A stretch of DNA of 64,000 nucleotides from Candolleomyces eurysporus (GCA_027579435.1 JANBPK010000811.1:1-64000), one strand, 5' to 3'; shown: positions 1 through 12,425, counted from the stretch's first letter. Notes: generated by a model from the sequence alone, not told the origin. A program made the numbers and translations.

Positions 1-805
1 CATCCTGACAGAATGTAGCAGAAGCAGAGATTGAACTGACATGCAGCCAGCAAATTTGTAGAAATGCGACCTTTCCTGGAACGATAGCGTGAAAGATCCT
101 CTGCGGAAACAAACGCATCAAGGTGAGAACCATCCAATGCGCCTAGGCAATCATCGAAAAATCCAGAAAACCGAGTGTCGTTTTGAATTTCTTCAGGAAT
201 TCTGTCAGGTGATGGAAGCTTGATGAAAGCCTGGTACACTGGAGGAGATACCAGCATATTCAAAATACGATGAAAGACCCTGACCATTGTTTTGTCAGTT
301 CTTGGTTCTCATCTGAGAGTTGTAAGATAAATACTTGGATATGGTATCACCACTTCGCTGAAAGCGCTCTTGCATTTCATCATTTGAGAGCCCTGTTCGT
401 GCCATCCGGAGGAAAATTGCAAGCTGCTCCTCACACGAAACATAACGTGAGGGAAGGAAGCATGCTTTCTCCTGGAGGGTTCGTACAAGTTGACGAAAAA
501 CATATCGTTGCATGCCCATTTGGCGCCGAAAACGATCTGGGTGACCTTGACAGAGATTTGTGAGTGTGATCAAAATTATAGAGAGCAACATTACCGGTGA
601 GAAGCTCTTGAACCCATTTTTCACCCGTTAAAATGGACGTGTGCTTTGGTCGCTTGTAAACATAGGTTTGAGCATAGTCCAAAACCGTTGCAACTCCAGT
701 GAGAGTTGCAATGATTGCAGCGGCATTCCTATGTTTTTGTTTCCTTCTTTGCCCAGGAGACAAGGGAGGTGCGCTTGACAGGTTGTTTTGACGATGAATG
801 ACCAT
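1..805 (-). mobile_element. Harbinger/PIF-type DDE transposase gene, cut by the left window edge
   Basis: Three exons read leftwards: 805-595, 545-335 and 279 to the edge, separated by GT-AG introns at 546-594 (49 nt) and 280-334 (55 nt). The joined protein has the N-terminal region common to fungal Harbinger transposases (RFRRQMGMQRYVFRQLV, then a helix-turn-helix-like GLSNDEMQERFQRSGDTISK). It continues into the start of the DDE_Tnp_4 nuclease fold with DDCLGALDGSHLDAFV, which carries the first catalytic Asp, followed by YRSRKG and NLLAACQFN. The reading frame is clean across both introns, so this part looks intact. The remaining catalytic acidic residues and one element end lie outside the window. 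No terminal repeat could be paired. The start at 805 is the first in-frame Met; an upstream start is possible. These transposases cut and rejoin DNA in the nucleus, usually with a separate Myb-like partner. Confidence 0.85.
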
Positions 806-1915
806 TTACGGGCGAGGTGGAGTGTCCAGATGAGAGAGCAACAAAGAAATGCTATTATCATGATAATCTAAGGTTGTGATCACTACAAGACTGACGTGTG
901 ACCGACGTGTGACTCGTCGCACTTGGCGCAGTGATGGGCTAGCTGGCGTGGTGATGGGTTAGTCCTAACCCAGGCACCAGCCCCAACCGAGCCCAACTGG
1001 GCCCAACTCGGGTATCCGAATAGGCCCTTAGGCTTTGTGTGAGACGTATGACATAGACGGGCAGGATCCAGGCGTCTGTGTATAAACATTGGTCCTGCAC
1101 ATCAATGAAACAAAGACAGTTTGTAGGGTGCCAGGTTCCTCAGCATTTGACTGTGCGATGGCAAAACCTTAAGTAGGCAGCCTACCGACGGCTCCGTTTG
1201 TGAATTCGGTTCCGCTGCCTTCGTTCCTGCCGACCATGATTCTTTTGGAAGTTTGTCCTGATGTTCGCCGACAAGGCAAGATCTCGCGGGTGGCGGTGAA
1301 GCTGGGCCGCGCAGCGTCAGAATGGAGGTCGACGCAGACTATCACCCTTGAACAAAGGCAAAAACTCATCGCATAGTAATCTGGAAAAGTCTAAGTTGCA
1401 AGTCTATCGTTTATTCTCATGGAATGAACTGTCGTCATTAAGGTACTATGCGTAATGGGTATGGGTCTGCGTGTGTAGTGCTCCACCTTTCGGGAAGCTG
1501 TGGAAGCTACGGGGTCTAAACGGGGATGGGGTATCACAGCTGTCACATCAACGTTTGTGTGAGACATGGGTGGGCGTCTATCTTCAGGGCCGTGCCCATG
1601 CACGGTCTCTACCGACACCTTGAATGACCTACAATGGTAAGAGATATCCCTCGAAGCTGTGGCTCTCTGGTAAGACTTCCACAGCATTAAATACCGCGGG
1701 TCATGAGGACCGTCGGTGAGATCAGTCTAATTATAACTTNCCCCCCGCTGCCGACACCGGACAACCATCACCTGAAGGTTTCAGCAAATATATACCATTA
1801 CCGTGGTAGCGAGAATGGACGACCCTTCCAATCCAATTCCGGACATTCTTATAATAACTTGCTTTGACGATAGCCATCATGGCTCCCACAATTCCTTCCT
1901 TTCTTCCCTTCGACC
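806..1915. other. Intergenic stretch, no supported gene
   Basis: No convincing coding signal on either strand. It holds a short direct repeat (GACGTGTGACC then CGACGTGTGACTC near 892-914) and a 16-bp palindrome with arms GGGTTAG/CTAACCC at 956-971. A single N before a run of six C occurs at 1740. The part nearest 806-1000 may be the flank or end of the Harbinger element, but this cannot be confirmed with one side missing. Confidence 0.5.
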
Positions 1916-3298
1916 ATGGCGTCGAGCCTGATCAACCAGCAAAGCCCCGGCGTTGGTGAAGAAGAGGTATATGCATTGGCTGCGTTTTGGTTGGATGTCA
2001 GTATGATTTGGTGGTGGCTTCTTAAATTCCCCGCTGATTGAATTGGCTTCCATGACAGACTGTCATTACCGGTGTGTCATGAGTCAATTTGGTTTGACGA
2101 AGAAAGCACCGTTCATCAGGTCTATAAATATTGTGGCGTTGTAGGGGCCTATGGGTGCCTCTGTATCAACTCTTTCAATGGTTTATTGAGTGGCTGGAGG
2201 CGGCGTACCTTCAGCTCCAGGGTGAGCTCCCGAGGACATCTTCATCCTTTGTTCAACACTGACGGGCTGACAGGTCTTCCTTGGCGGGATCTGCCTGATG
2301 TTTCTGCTCAGCACACTTGACGCGGGTACACGTGACATCGTCTCATCGTCAATGACGGTTCTGATCCCATCTTCCAATCCAGTTGCCACTGCTCATGCAC
2401 ATCTGTATGCCTTCACCGGGGCCATCTCCCAAGGAAAGAATTCGTTAGCTGTTCTGCAAGACCTTACACGATGGGATCGTTACACACATGTTATGACGGT
2501 GTCCATCATTATTTGGATCGCCGACTCACTTGCGGTACGCTAACAAGAAGACTCCGGTGATATTGATGATCCTTAACTCCGTGCTCCAGATTTATCGTTG
2601 CTACATCGTGTGGCAGAGGAGTTGGAAAGTCGTCCTAGTGCCGGCGCTTATTCTGCTTCTCAGTGTAGGTAAGTTGCAGCATATACACGGTCCGTCGACG
2701 TTGACCAAGGCATCATTCAGGTACAAATACCGTCAACCTGTATTGGTTCCTACATCCAGAGGAGAGCCGGATACGTCCGACTGTATTGCTCTTTCTCGAC
2801 ATGTGTTATCCTCTTCACTTGGCACAGAACGTGCTCACGACGGCGCTCATCGCAGTTAAAGTTTGGAAGCAACATCACCGGTCCGTTAAATCAGGCGTTC
2901 GGGCCTATTCAGGTATCACTCTCATCTATATCATCCGTATCATCATCGAGAGTGCCATGATATACACCCTTCAAATGCTGATTCTGGTTGTGCTCTTCCG
3001 CGTGAGGCATCGTGCCATGGTGATATTCCAGACCACCCTCGCACCTAGTGCCAGTGAGCTTCCCAGTCACCTCGTCCCTCGATCACTCTCTCATCAAATT
3101 CTAGGCATTGTTTTTATCCTGATGATAGCTCGAGTCGAAATGGCTAAGTCTCAGGACCGTGAGGAAGAGGGTGAACCAACAAGTTTCAAGTTGCCAGCGT
3201 GGCTCGATGCTTCTTCACCATCATCAACCTCCGATTCGTTGCGGACAATCGAAGGTGCTGTAGCAAAGGACGGAGAGGGGCAATCGGATAAATCATAA
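1916..3298 (+). CDS. Seven-TM-type orphan membrane protein (agaricomycete family)
   Basis: Seven exons: 1916-1966, 2059-2071, 2145-2221, 2274-2534, 2590-2668, 2721-3053 and 3105-3298. All six introns are GT-AG (51-92 nt) and the exons sum to exactly 336 codons (335 aa). The start is the ATG in a good context (CGACCATGG), giving MASSLINQQSPGVGEEE before the first hydrophobic segment. Several hydrophobic helices follow. Family-like signatures are IADSLAIYRCYIVW, then LAQNVLTTALIAVKVWKQHH, then RIIIESAMIYTLQMLILVVL, and a Ser/Glu-rich cytoplasmic tail. This arrangement matches a very large, functionally uncharacterised family of multi-pass membrane proteins in mushroom-forming fungi; receptor-like roles are often suggested for it but not shown here. 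One exon of 13 nt is unusually short. No specific function is claimed. Confidence 0.85.
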
Positions 3299-3833
3299 TC
3301 CTTGTACTAAGATGAATCTCTCCAATGACCCACTGCGCGACGACTCCTATTCTATGCAAAGGAAGTCAGACCCGATCTTCGAGAAACTCCTCTTACTTCC
3401 TGCCCTGCACCAACCCCTTTCCAGAGCCTCGAATGGCTCGCTGGGATTTCTCGTTTCCCTCATCACCTTCGGATTGGGGTTTGTTTCGCGCATACGGCTG
3501 AGCTCAGTTGCTAAATGTTTAATGGCTCGCGTACGCCCTCTGAGATCGTGGTGGCGCCGTAGGAACAAGTTCTTGGGCGACTAGTCAGTGATACCATCAC
3601 CTGGCAAATCCAACTAATATGGCTCGAATGACTGACAAACTTCCCTCAAATAGTGGAGGTTGCACCTCCCAAACCAAGTGGTAAATCTCCACTCGCACCG
3701 TTCTAAATGATGACCGTCTTAAGGATATATAAAACACCTTGCGAGGTTGAAGCATGTTAGAAAGGATGGCTAACACATGGAGGTATGATCGGATTGTGCG
3801 ATTGCTAGTGTAGACCACACTGCTCGCCATAAT
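3299..3833. other. Intergenic, no supported gene
   Basis: Short open frames exist on both strands at 3312-3584, but none has recognisable domains or introns joining it to a longer protein. This is the convergent 3' flank shared by the membrane protein gene and the ubiquitin-like pseudogene. Confidence 0.4.
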
Positions 3834-5335
3834 TTACCGAACTTCCATGCCACCCCATTCAACCACTCTAAACAAGCTCGCATCCTGAAGCCTATCCGTG
3901 TTGACACCAACCACATCCTTCCAAAGCTCGACAGGATTGTTCTTCCTCTCACTCGCCTCATCTCAGAGCCCAAGATGGTCCTCGTGAACACCTCGGAAGA
4001 GCATGAAAACGCGAGTGACAACATCTGGTACCGGCTCAAGACGAAGCGGTGCGGCTCGTTCGTAGGCAGACTGTGGAAGGAACCGGAGGGCCACATACTT
4101 GTGCTTGTGAATCGAAGGAAGCCAGTATCTAGGGTGGTTTCGTTCACGGTTTCCGTTAGTAGATAGCGAAGAATGCCAATATCAAGTACATACGTGATAA
4201 ACGATGTTCGCGCCTCGACGTGAAGACCGAGGGACTTCAACGAACTGTCAATCTATGGGGTGACCTTCCCTACTTCGAGCAAAACGGAGTTTGTGGTATC
4301 TATAGTGGCACGGTTTGGGATGAAGATTTCGGTGACAGTCTCAGTGGTAGTGAGCAAAAGCGAGGCAGATGGGGACAACAAATTGTGCGGATTTGTCCTT
4401 AAGGGAGGTTAGCCTGACGGTCATGCTCCAGAACTTAAAGGAGACTCACTCTGCTTCCCAGTACAAAAATGAGACCTCGAGACCTGTATTGACCTCTTTC
4501 AAAGTACCATTAGGCGAGGCGTCCACTATCCATTCGAGTTCCTGACCCTGAGGCTTAGTTTTTGCTGGAACGACGGCGTAGATAGCTGAAAACTCCCACT
4601 CAGGAACAAGCGACAGCTTTGTGGAGACACGGGTGGCAGTAGGCGGATAGAGGTAGATAACTGGTTTACCTCCTATGAGCCTGAGGACGATGTGGAACGT
4701 CGCACCCGTCTGAACATCATAGTCGTTCAACGTATAATTCTCGTCTAGCCCCTGCCCATTGTACAGGAGCCTTTGCTGGTCTGGTGGCATGCCCTCTTGG
4801 TCTTGAATCATTGCCTTGAAGTTGGCGATGGTATCAGAAGGCGAGCATAAAACGCGGATGGTCCTACCAGTCGTCGTTTGAACACGGACGTGATAGGGGT
4901 CGGAGTCGAAGTCTTTGCGGCTTCGTTTATGCTTGGAGACATTCTGAGGCGTTTGAGAGGGCATTTGAGAGGTAGCACCTTGTCCACCAGGCTGGCTACG
5001 AGCCCATGATACAACCTTGACTGTTTGGACGAGCGGGACCACAGTCTCAAATACGTCTTTTGAGATGATGACCCATTTTCCGGGAGACATCGCAAGCTCT
5101 TTAGTCTCGAGGGAGAAGTCGTCGTGGCCATCCGGAATATCAGGGAGGTAGCGACGTAGGGAGTGTCGCAAATCCTAGACAGAATGTCTGAGCACTCAAT
5201 GATCAAATTGTCGAAAATCAGGCCTACCTGGTACACCTGTGGACGAGGAATAACCGTTTGGCGTCCATTATATTCGAGGAGCAGCAGGTTTGCTGTCGGG
5301 TCGTTTCCGCGACTACGGTTCCCTTGAGAGCTCAT
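3834..5335 (-). pseudogene. Ubiquitin-like-domain protein gene with two internal stop codons
   Basis: Four exons can be rebuilt: 5335-5228, 5174-4450, 4397-4194 and 4128-3834. Introns are GT-AG, of 53, 52 and 65 nt, the last with a clear CTAAC branch site. The total is 444 codons. The N-terminal exon encodes MSSQGNRSRGNDPTANLLLL. The central part is a ubiquitin-like fold (IQDQEGMPPDQQRLLYNGQ, ending HIVLRLIGG) followed by IYLYPPTATRVSTKLSLVPE and, in the last exons, LGLHVEARTSFITY, WLPSIHKHKYVALRFLPQ and, near the end, VVEWGGMEVR. This order matches a paralogous agaricomycete family. Two in-frame stops interrupt conserved blocks: TAG at 4253-4255, where the family has an aromatic residue in GKVTPY, and TGA at 3963-3965, where Trp is expected. 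Frames and splice sites are otherwise intact, so inactivation is probably recent. In the family the GG after the ubiquitin-like fold is internal, not a processing end. Confidence 0.85.
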
Positions 5336-6399
5336 GTGTCGCCAGATCCTGGGATTGAAATTTGAAATGGTAGTCTCCTCCAGTAATATTACCACCGAGC
5401 GCAAGGTCAATTTGGGTCTGTTTGCAATAGCTATTACATATGACTTCCGGCTCCATATTTACGCTGCATTATTAGGGGTTCAGATACTTACACGTTGGAA
5501 TATGGTCTACTTGAGAGTTTTTGAAGGACATATCTTCGTATGTGATTGAGACTGCAAACCATTGGTACGAACTAATCATAGAGTCGGACCCCGTCAGGCC
5601 ATTCAAGCTGCGCTTGCAATTGGGACCTCATCTGCACGAAATAATCCGTTAGTCGCATCCATCGGGGGTGCATAAATATATCTTAGCACCCTAGACGTAT
5701 TCTCTGCCTCGACTCAAGCCGGTAGAACCTTTAGCTCGATCGTCTCCGGAAATATAGGGTCAAGCCATGGTGTCGTTCTAGGCTCTTTTCTCAGAAAACA
5801 AGGAACTACCGTTGCAAAAGCAGCTGATATATTGAAGACTTGTTGCGCATGACCATGTAATATCAGCTATAGTCAAAGCAAGAACAGAGATCAACCTTGA
5901 CGAATAAAGAAGGAGCAAACTTGAAAAGATCAGTCGAAGCGAGAGGTGCCATGACGTAAACTGAAGTAAACAGATTGAGGATATATCGTTACGGATATCC
6001 AAGTCATACTTGTGAAACGTTAACCTGTGAAGTCTATTGTCAATTCATCAAGTTCTTCTTGAAATTTGTATGCTTGTGGACGTACAGATCCTTAGCTTTT
6101 CGCTGTTGTAGTGATCTCCAACCACATGCAGCACTGTCCCAATGTACCCCCAACGGTTGACATGAGATATGCAAAATAGCCGTGGTTATTTTCTCCTAGG
6201 CGTATTTTCGCAGGGCGCTCTAAAGCTCGAGCTTAGGTGTGCATACCAAAGTATCTGTGCCTCGTATCCATCTCTTGGAGACAATGCCGCAAGAGACAGC
6301 AAAAAACAGAGGATCAGTGACGCACCTGTAGGTCAAAGCAAATAAAATATACTCTGAATCGGTGGTCAACTCTGCAGGAATGCAGAAAGAAAATGCTTA

Positions 6400-6500
6400 G
6401 AAAAAACTGGTCAAAGAGAGAGCCGCCAAGGAATAAACGGCTATAAACTGATCGAGGGCGTATCTTTATCGATACTAGGGGACAAGGGAGCTTGTCTCTG
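6400..6500 (+). repeat. Diverged duplicate, copy 1 of 2
   Basis: Begins AAACTGGTCAAAGAGAGAGCC and continues through CTGATCGAGGGCGTATC and GATACTAGGGGACA. It aligns with 6865-6965 (AACTGGTCGACGAGAAAGCC ... CTGGTCGGCGACCTAT ... GATACTAGAGGACA) allowing small indels. This copy contains stops. The other copy reads KELVDEKAAK then KLVGDLYFKILEDIDG, so the unit may derive from a coding exon. Confidence 0.5.
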
Positions 6501-6864
6501 GAACGTTGATTCCCTATGAATACGAAAAATCAAAAGTCTGGTTTGGAGACACGGGCTTAAGGACACCATGTAGCTAGTGTTATATTAGTATATGAGCTCT
6601 TTGTTTGACTCATGATAGCTTGCAACTTGGGCCTCCTCTCTCATACCCATAATTGAGGTACACTGAAATGTTAGCTGCAGCCTTTGAGGTGCTAGGGGAC
6701 ATTCTGTGCGCGATCACGACGAATGCGTACAGAGGTCAATGCAAAAGTAAAAAAGACGTTACAAAATGGTTGGCCGAGTAGGAGTGAAAAGCGGCTTTTT
6801 CTGATTGTGACCAGGTGCGGTTCCTTTACGAAAAATGAAATATGAACGCAAAAAGGGAAAATAA

Positions 6865-6965
6865 AGAACTGGTCGACGAGAAAGCCGCCAAAAATTNAAA
6901 AAGAAGAAAACTGGTCGGCGACCTATATTTTAAGATACTAGAGGACATAGATGGGACAACAAGTA
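6865..6965 (+). repeat. Diverged duplicate, copy 2 of 2
   Basis: Partner of the copy at about 6400-6500. It lies just beyond the stop codon of the short-chain dehydrogenase gene, on the opposite strand sense, and contains an N at 6897 beside an A run. It keeps a longer open frame than copy 1, but no domain is recognisable. Confidence 0.5.
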
Positions 6966-7004
6966 CAAAGTTACAGTATACTGGGAGCGATGCGGAGTTT
7001 GCTG

Positions 7005-8266
7005 TCATTTCTCGAAATCCGTGCTATATGAAACAGCTTTCCATTCTTCGAGACGGGAGAGGGCGTTCTCCGAAGCCTTCTTTGCCGCAGAATACGAGTC
7101 CGACCCAAGGTTGATACTGGCAGGGGAGGCTTTGCCTTCGAAAAGTCCGGTTCCATGGGCGAGATCAACCAGAAGCTTAACACCGACTGCAGGGTTACCA
7201 GGTTGTTTCCCGTTGTAGGCTGCAAATAGTGACGCTCAGCGTCCGTAGACCGCTGTGGACAGACGACCATCATGAGAACCCACCTTGGAAACGTGCTTCG
7301 ACAATATCAGTCAATGGTTGATAGTCCGGAATGCGAGAAACGGGAGGTCCTCGCTGGGTATCGCCAAGGAAGGCTGTCCTGAAGTACCCAAAATCTAGGC
7401 ACACACTCCTCAAACCAAGAGGCGAGATTTCATCGTTCAGAGTCTCGGATATCCCTATTGATTAATCGATTTAGCAAAGTTCCGTGAAGGGACGCGAAAG
7501 CCGTTTGCTGTGTACCTCTGAGTGCCCATTTAGTTGCCGAGTATAAGCCACCGTAAGGGAACGACCTTCCAGTGATATAAGCATTGAGGAAAATGCCTTG
7601 TCAAAATGCGTTGATCCTGTACTCACTCCCATGCGACAATAGAACCCATCCACATGATAATCCCACTTTTCTTCTCCCGCATATAGGGAAGGAAGGCTCG
7701 AGCGACATTCAAGGCCCCGAAGACATTCGTACTATGGATGGTTTAGGGTCATACTCCATAAGGAGATAGTGAAGAACTAACTTGAACTGGTTAAGAGTTT
7801 CCTCAGGCCTAACAAAGCGACACTCAGATCAGAACCTTCAAGTTACAGACTTTACTTACGTCGTCTCTTCTAACGCACCAACAAGCATATTTCCTAGCTT
7901 GGATATCAGCAACATGCACTCACACAGCGCAGGAGGAAACTTACCAGCATTGTTCACAAGCACATCCACTCTCCCATAGATACCCACAGCTTCTTTCGCA
8001 ACTTGATGCAGCTTCTCGAGCGGGGAAGTGACGTCAAGCTCTAGAGTCGCTGCACCAGCATTCTTGAGGTCTTCGAGTTTGGACACGGTCCGGCCCCTCG
8101 CTGTAGCGATGACTTTATCGCCGCGAGATAAGGCAGCAAGGGCTAGATCGCGGCCGATACCAGACCTACAAATATACTTTTAGCAAATGTCGTACTATAA
8201 GGGTCGAGTGGTGAAGCAGGCGCACGAGGTTCCTGTGATTAGCCAGACGAGAGGCGAGGAAGACAT
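7005..8266 (-). CDS. Short-chain dehydrogenase/reductase (SDR)
   Basis: Eight exons: 8266-8226, 8165-7945, 7893-7860, 7808-7782, 7731-7627, 7565-7516, 7454-7284 and 7219-7005. Seven GT-AG introns of 50-64 nt; the exons sum to exactly 288 codons (287 aa), a normal classical SDR length. Family marks appear in order: the nucleotide-binding motif TGTSSGIGR near residues 11-19, the NNAG segment near residue 85 preceded by GRVDVLV, a MGSI block with the catalytic Ser, and the active-site YSATK (Y-x3-K). SDRs of this group use NAD(P)H to reduce or oxidise carbonyl/hydroxyl groups of small lipophilic substrates; the substrate here is unknown. Exons of 27 and 34 nt are very short. All splice junctions keep the frame and no defect was seen. 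Confidence 0.92.
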
Positions 8267-11200
8267 GTTATTCTTTCTCAACGATTATACCTATACCGCG
8301 AGCCCATTAAATAGTGGAGCCACTGGCCTATCGATGTCCATCCAACTTGAACGGCGAAGACTTGGTACTTGAAATTTCCCAGACTTGATCAGCGATCTAC
8401 AAAAGAAGCCACACTCTTACTCACCTTCCCGGCGTTCAACTGTTCTCGATGGTGTTTTATGTCGACTGATTTGAAAGCAAAGGGGTTGAGAAGCGTCTTC
8501 ATGGACGTATATGGTGGACTTCTGAGCGCCCGGCGAAAGGGTTGGTAATGGAGTGTATGGGAAGAACCTTTTTGGAAGGGGAGACAGCGCCACTGAAAAG
8601 ATCTTTGGAGTGGGAACCTGTTGAACATTGGCTCTTCTTTGGCTTGGCGACTGGATTGGGTAGGCTTGGCCAACGTCATAGTTAAGTGGGTCGAGGCTCT
8701 GACTTCATATTTCGTACTGATTCGTCCGTGATGATACAGCTAACGAAGAAACGATAGAGCCAGTTGGCTTAAAATACAGCTTATGGTTTTTGTTCATCCA
8801 TGGAGCTTGTACAAACAAGTCTATACCGTCGATTAAATCTGAGATACATGACTATTGTCCAACGAAGCAGGGCGAGACCACCAAAAATCAACATAGAATG
8901 CAAACGAACAACGGAGAGGGTGCATTGGACGTATCTGGTATAGCTTTGTTTATACAGGCTGCATAGCTAAACGAAAAATCAAAGATGTATTTGAGCCAAA
9001 TGGCTCTATCGCTTCTTAATTAGCTGTGAGGATGATATGTTTGCCGAAAGTGAGTCGGAGGGGGGCAACATCCCAGCGACCACAGAATATCAGATGGCGA
9101 CAGCGGTGGACCCTCGCGTAGGACTCAATCGCAACCAGCAGCTCACAAACATATTCATTTCTACAAGTAAACCTTGGATTCCCAACCACAGTAGTGACCG
9201 AAAAGGTAGCTGGGGAGGGTGATAGGAGGTGAAGCCGTATGTCAATACATGGACACATACAGCCTCGTTCCTACTCAAATTGGAACGAGGTATCCGGTTG
9301 ATGAGGCGAAGGATGATACAGTGGATACGGGCGTAGTGCCCGACAGAGGAGCGACGAGGTGTGCGGGTGTGGGAGTATTTGTGATTAGCTGGGGACTCGA
9401 GATGGGGCTCGTGGACGGCAAATGGCCTCAGTGAAGAGGGCAGGGACGAAAGGGAGAAGATGAGCAGACAAGGCGAAGGAGCATGGGGTCGGAGCGATAG
9501 TATACTATACCTACGTATCCTGCGGATGATATTTAACTGGTAAACACGCGTAGAAATTGTATTGTAGAACTGGAGAATGGGATAAGGCAGCATCTGGGTC
9601 ATCGAATGATTCGCCTGATGTCGGTTCAGTGGACGAAACTATGGTTGCTGCTTACCTGGGGGGTTTGATTCTAACAAAGCTGACAAGTCCTGCCACTGGT
9701 GACTTAGTAGCACTTCAGCTCCGCACTTTACCGCGACTGTAGGTTCAGGGAAGGTAAACTCGGAATACAAACACCAGCGCGACGCTGAGGGCTTACGATG
9801 ATGAACTACAAATTGCTGCATCACACAATGTCAATTAGATTGAGGTAGCTGATTGACAGAGGGAGGGCAACGCACCTAGATTCAAATACAAATACGCCCA
9901 GCTATATCAAGTGGGTTCTGTCCTAGGGCGCAGCAGAGGGCGACAGTGGGGCAGGAGCGATGAGGCCGCACGTAAGCGGTTGAAAACAAGCAGGACGACT
10001 GTGGAACATGTTGGTCGCCCGAACCGGGGATNGGGGGGACACGGATGAATGGTGCGAAGGGACATTGGCAGGACGGTCTTACTTCCTCGGGTATGGCGCC
10101 GCACTCGATCCTAGCGCATATAGCAACCGACTCAAATCCGTCAGTGAAGGGCTTCCGGATCCCTGACTCAAACAATCGTTTGTGTGGCTGAGAGCTTGGT
10201 TTTGCCACGTATCAAGTAGCTATCACAACATGTAGTGACCAGGAGGCCGAGTGAACGGAAACGAGCTAATCGAACAGCATGAGTAGAGGCAGCGGCGAGA
10301 GCATGAGCGTGCCGATTCTCGGTCATTGTCGGGACCGAAAGGTCCGAACTCGGCCGCACGGCACAGACAAAGTTGAGCTGATCGCAGACCGACGATCGCC
10401 TTGTTCTCGAATTCTTGAACCTAACCGCCGACCTCTGGACAGGTCGAAGACCAAGACATTGGATTCGGCGTGTATGACTCGCTTATGGATCAATCGATGG
10501 CACCGTACAATCCCAGTCACGCCTCGATGTAATCTGCTGAACCTGAAGCTGTCGACAGCCTTCATTGTGTTCTTTGCCACTATCTTTCTCAAGTCCCAAA
10601 AGAGCCAGCACTCATAGTCGAAAGTGGCAGCTTATTTGAGACCCCGAGTAGCTCTACTAACATACTCGCCTGGGCAAACTTCTAAGCTTCACCGTCAGAT
10701 CGGACTTGAGCATGATTATGTACCCTCAACCTGCTCTTTGTCCAAGCTTGCAAATGGCGCCTCGGATACTAGCACCACCCTTACAAGTCGAGAATTCAGT
10801 GACCTCTATGTATTCCTCGTTATCGTGTAATTGTATATTCACGCCAGCTCTGACAAGTACTCAGGCTGAGTTGGGGTTGACGTACTGAAAGCTGCGTTAC
10901 TCCTTGGCCCTTGAGCTCAACCAAATGGTGTCTCAAAGCTGGAAGCTACTCGTTTGCCAATCGAGGTGCATCCGGAGGGTAAATAAGGAACGATGAAATA
11001 TAGCCCACTCACCTGATCAACAAAGAGATCAACGGATAATGACGTGATCCGAACAGCATCAGGATGGAGCATTCAGAGAGGTCACGCCTGCATGAAGGGT
11101 AGCTGGAACAAGTTGGTCAGGACGTGAATCAGAAAAGGCCGGTGAATATTCTATAACCACCCGAGGACTCGGGGGCCAGACACTTCGCCACCCCACTATC

Positions 11201-11280
11201 GGAGTCTTGGAGATCCATGGTTTCGGCATGTCAGCGAGCACTAACTAATAAAGCAGATGCATCTTGAGAAAGCAGGCAGA
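8267..11280. other. Gene-poor stretch of normal CpG content
   Basis: Several open frames of 60-170 codons occur (for example minus 9090-9602 and plus 10279-10617), but none shows a domain, an intron-joined extension or a plausible start context. Frames on opposite strands overlap extensively, as expected by chance. A single N lies at 10032 before a G run. Promoter sequence of the SDR gene must lie in the first few hundred bases. Confidence 0.4.
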
Positions 11281-11922
11281 GACCAAGAAAAATGATTAAG
11301 CAGGAGAAGGAAGGTAGTGAGCTGAAGCAATTGAAATATCCAAAAATGAAGGACCTATGAAATCAATAGATACATAGAAACAAATGTGCCTGAGTAATAG
11401 ATAGTGGTAACAACAGTGCTTCCCTTCTGCACTTCAGGATCAGTCAACTTGGCATAGTCCAAGATATCTATTATAGGTTCAATATTAGTCAAGCAAAGCA
11501 AGGCTAGGATGATTTCAGCACAAATATTGTTATATGCACAAACCACAAAGGAACATACAGGGAGGCAAGCTTCTTCTCTTCTCCGCATTCTTCAAATTTA
11601 GAATTGGAAGTTTGGGCAGAAGATGTTGCTACAAGTACATCAGGATGAGCCACCGGAGAATGAGCTGCAGAAACAGTGCCTACAGATCTGGGTGGGCTCC
11701 CTGTGGGCAATGAGGAAGAAGGTTGGAGTCAAAGTTGTTTTGACCAGATAACAATGGCAGGCCATGGGGCCACCATCAGGTTCAGCTATCGGAACATCAA
11801 CTGCAAGAAGAGTGCCTATGGAGTGGGATGAGCTGTCTTAGGGGGATGAGGTCAAGGGTGGAGGGCATCATGATTCATAGATGACAATGGTAAGCCATTT
11901 GGTCACAGGTAAGAGCAGTGCC

Positions 11923-12425
11923 TTATGGGAAACAGCCCACAGTGGGAAGGATTATGAGGGGCATGTAGCTAGCCATGATCAAGGCCAGGTTGAGGTGCCA
12001 CATCAGTGGTGATGGGTAATAGGGTGATTTGAACTTTTCAGGGAGAATCTGGGTAACAGTGACTAGAGAATGGTACATATATGCTTTGATGTGGTCAGAA
12101 GTAACTATTTGCTTTACTTGTGGAAGCATGACCAGCATGGTTTCCCAGGACTGTAGGATCCTCCCTTTTGACATTGTTCTGGGACAAAGTTGAAACTGGA
12201 GCTGCATGAATGGTGGACCAACTAATTCTAGAGCTGACAATTGACACCCGTTTAAGAGCAGGGCTCTATAAATGGAGGGTTGCATTGGGGAATTAAAACA
12301 TGAGGCAAACAGTCTCTGCATCAATATGCATTGTCAAGATAACCAGGACTGTGGTAGCCTTGTAATGTGCATGAAGTCCAGTGAGTTTTGATGCCCATTT
12401 CATTATTCAATCACTGTCATAGTGC
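11923..12425 (-). repeat. Duplicated block in the CpG-poor tract, copy 1
   Basis: The minus-strand translation contains KAYMYHSL ... LNLALIMASYMPLIILPTVG. This aligns with KAYMIYLS ... LNLILLAATHLLIITLPAAG in the block at 15200-15815, and the flanking non-coding sequence also matches (TTTAAGAGCA ... then TGTCAAGATA ... CCTTGTAATG ... TGATGCCCATTTCA). The two blocks lie in the same orientation and are strongly diverged. Confidence 0.6.

Larger units (their letters stand above)
5336..7004. other. Intergenic with a decayed duplicated segment
   Basis: No complete gene seen. The segment holds two related stretches, at about 6400-6500 and 6865-6965, listed separately, and a possible third very diverged relative near 5915-6000. 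Short open frames here are fragmented by stops. Confidence 0.4.

Noticed and set aside
956..971. GGGTTAG/CTAACCC palindrome as telomere-like repeat
   Set aside because: Only one copy of each arm; a telomeric tract would show many tandem units.
3770..4240. 156-codon minus-strand open frame as its own gene
   Set aside because: It runs out of frame with the conserved exon of the ubiquitin-like pseudogene; the correct reading uses a 65-nt intron and another frame giving WLPSIHKHKYVALRF.
9090..9602. 170-codon minus-strand open frame
   Set aside because: No domain and repeated runs of Ser/Pro/Leu typical of antisense or non-coding frames; no splice-supported extension.
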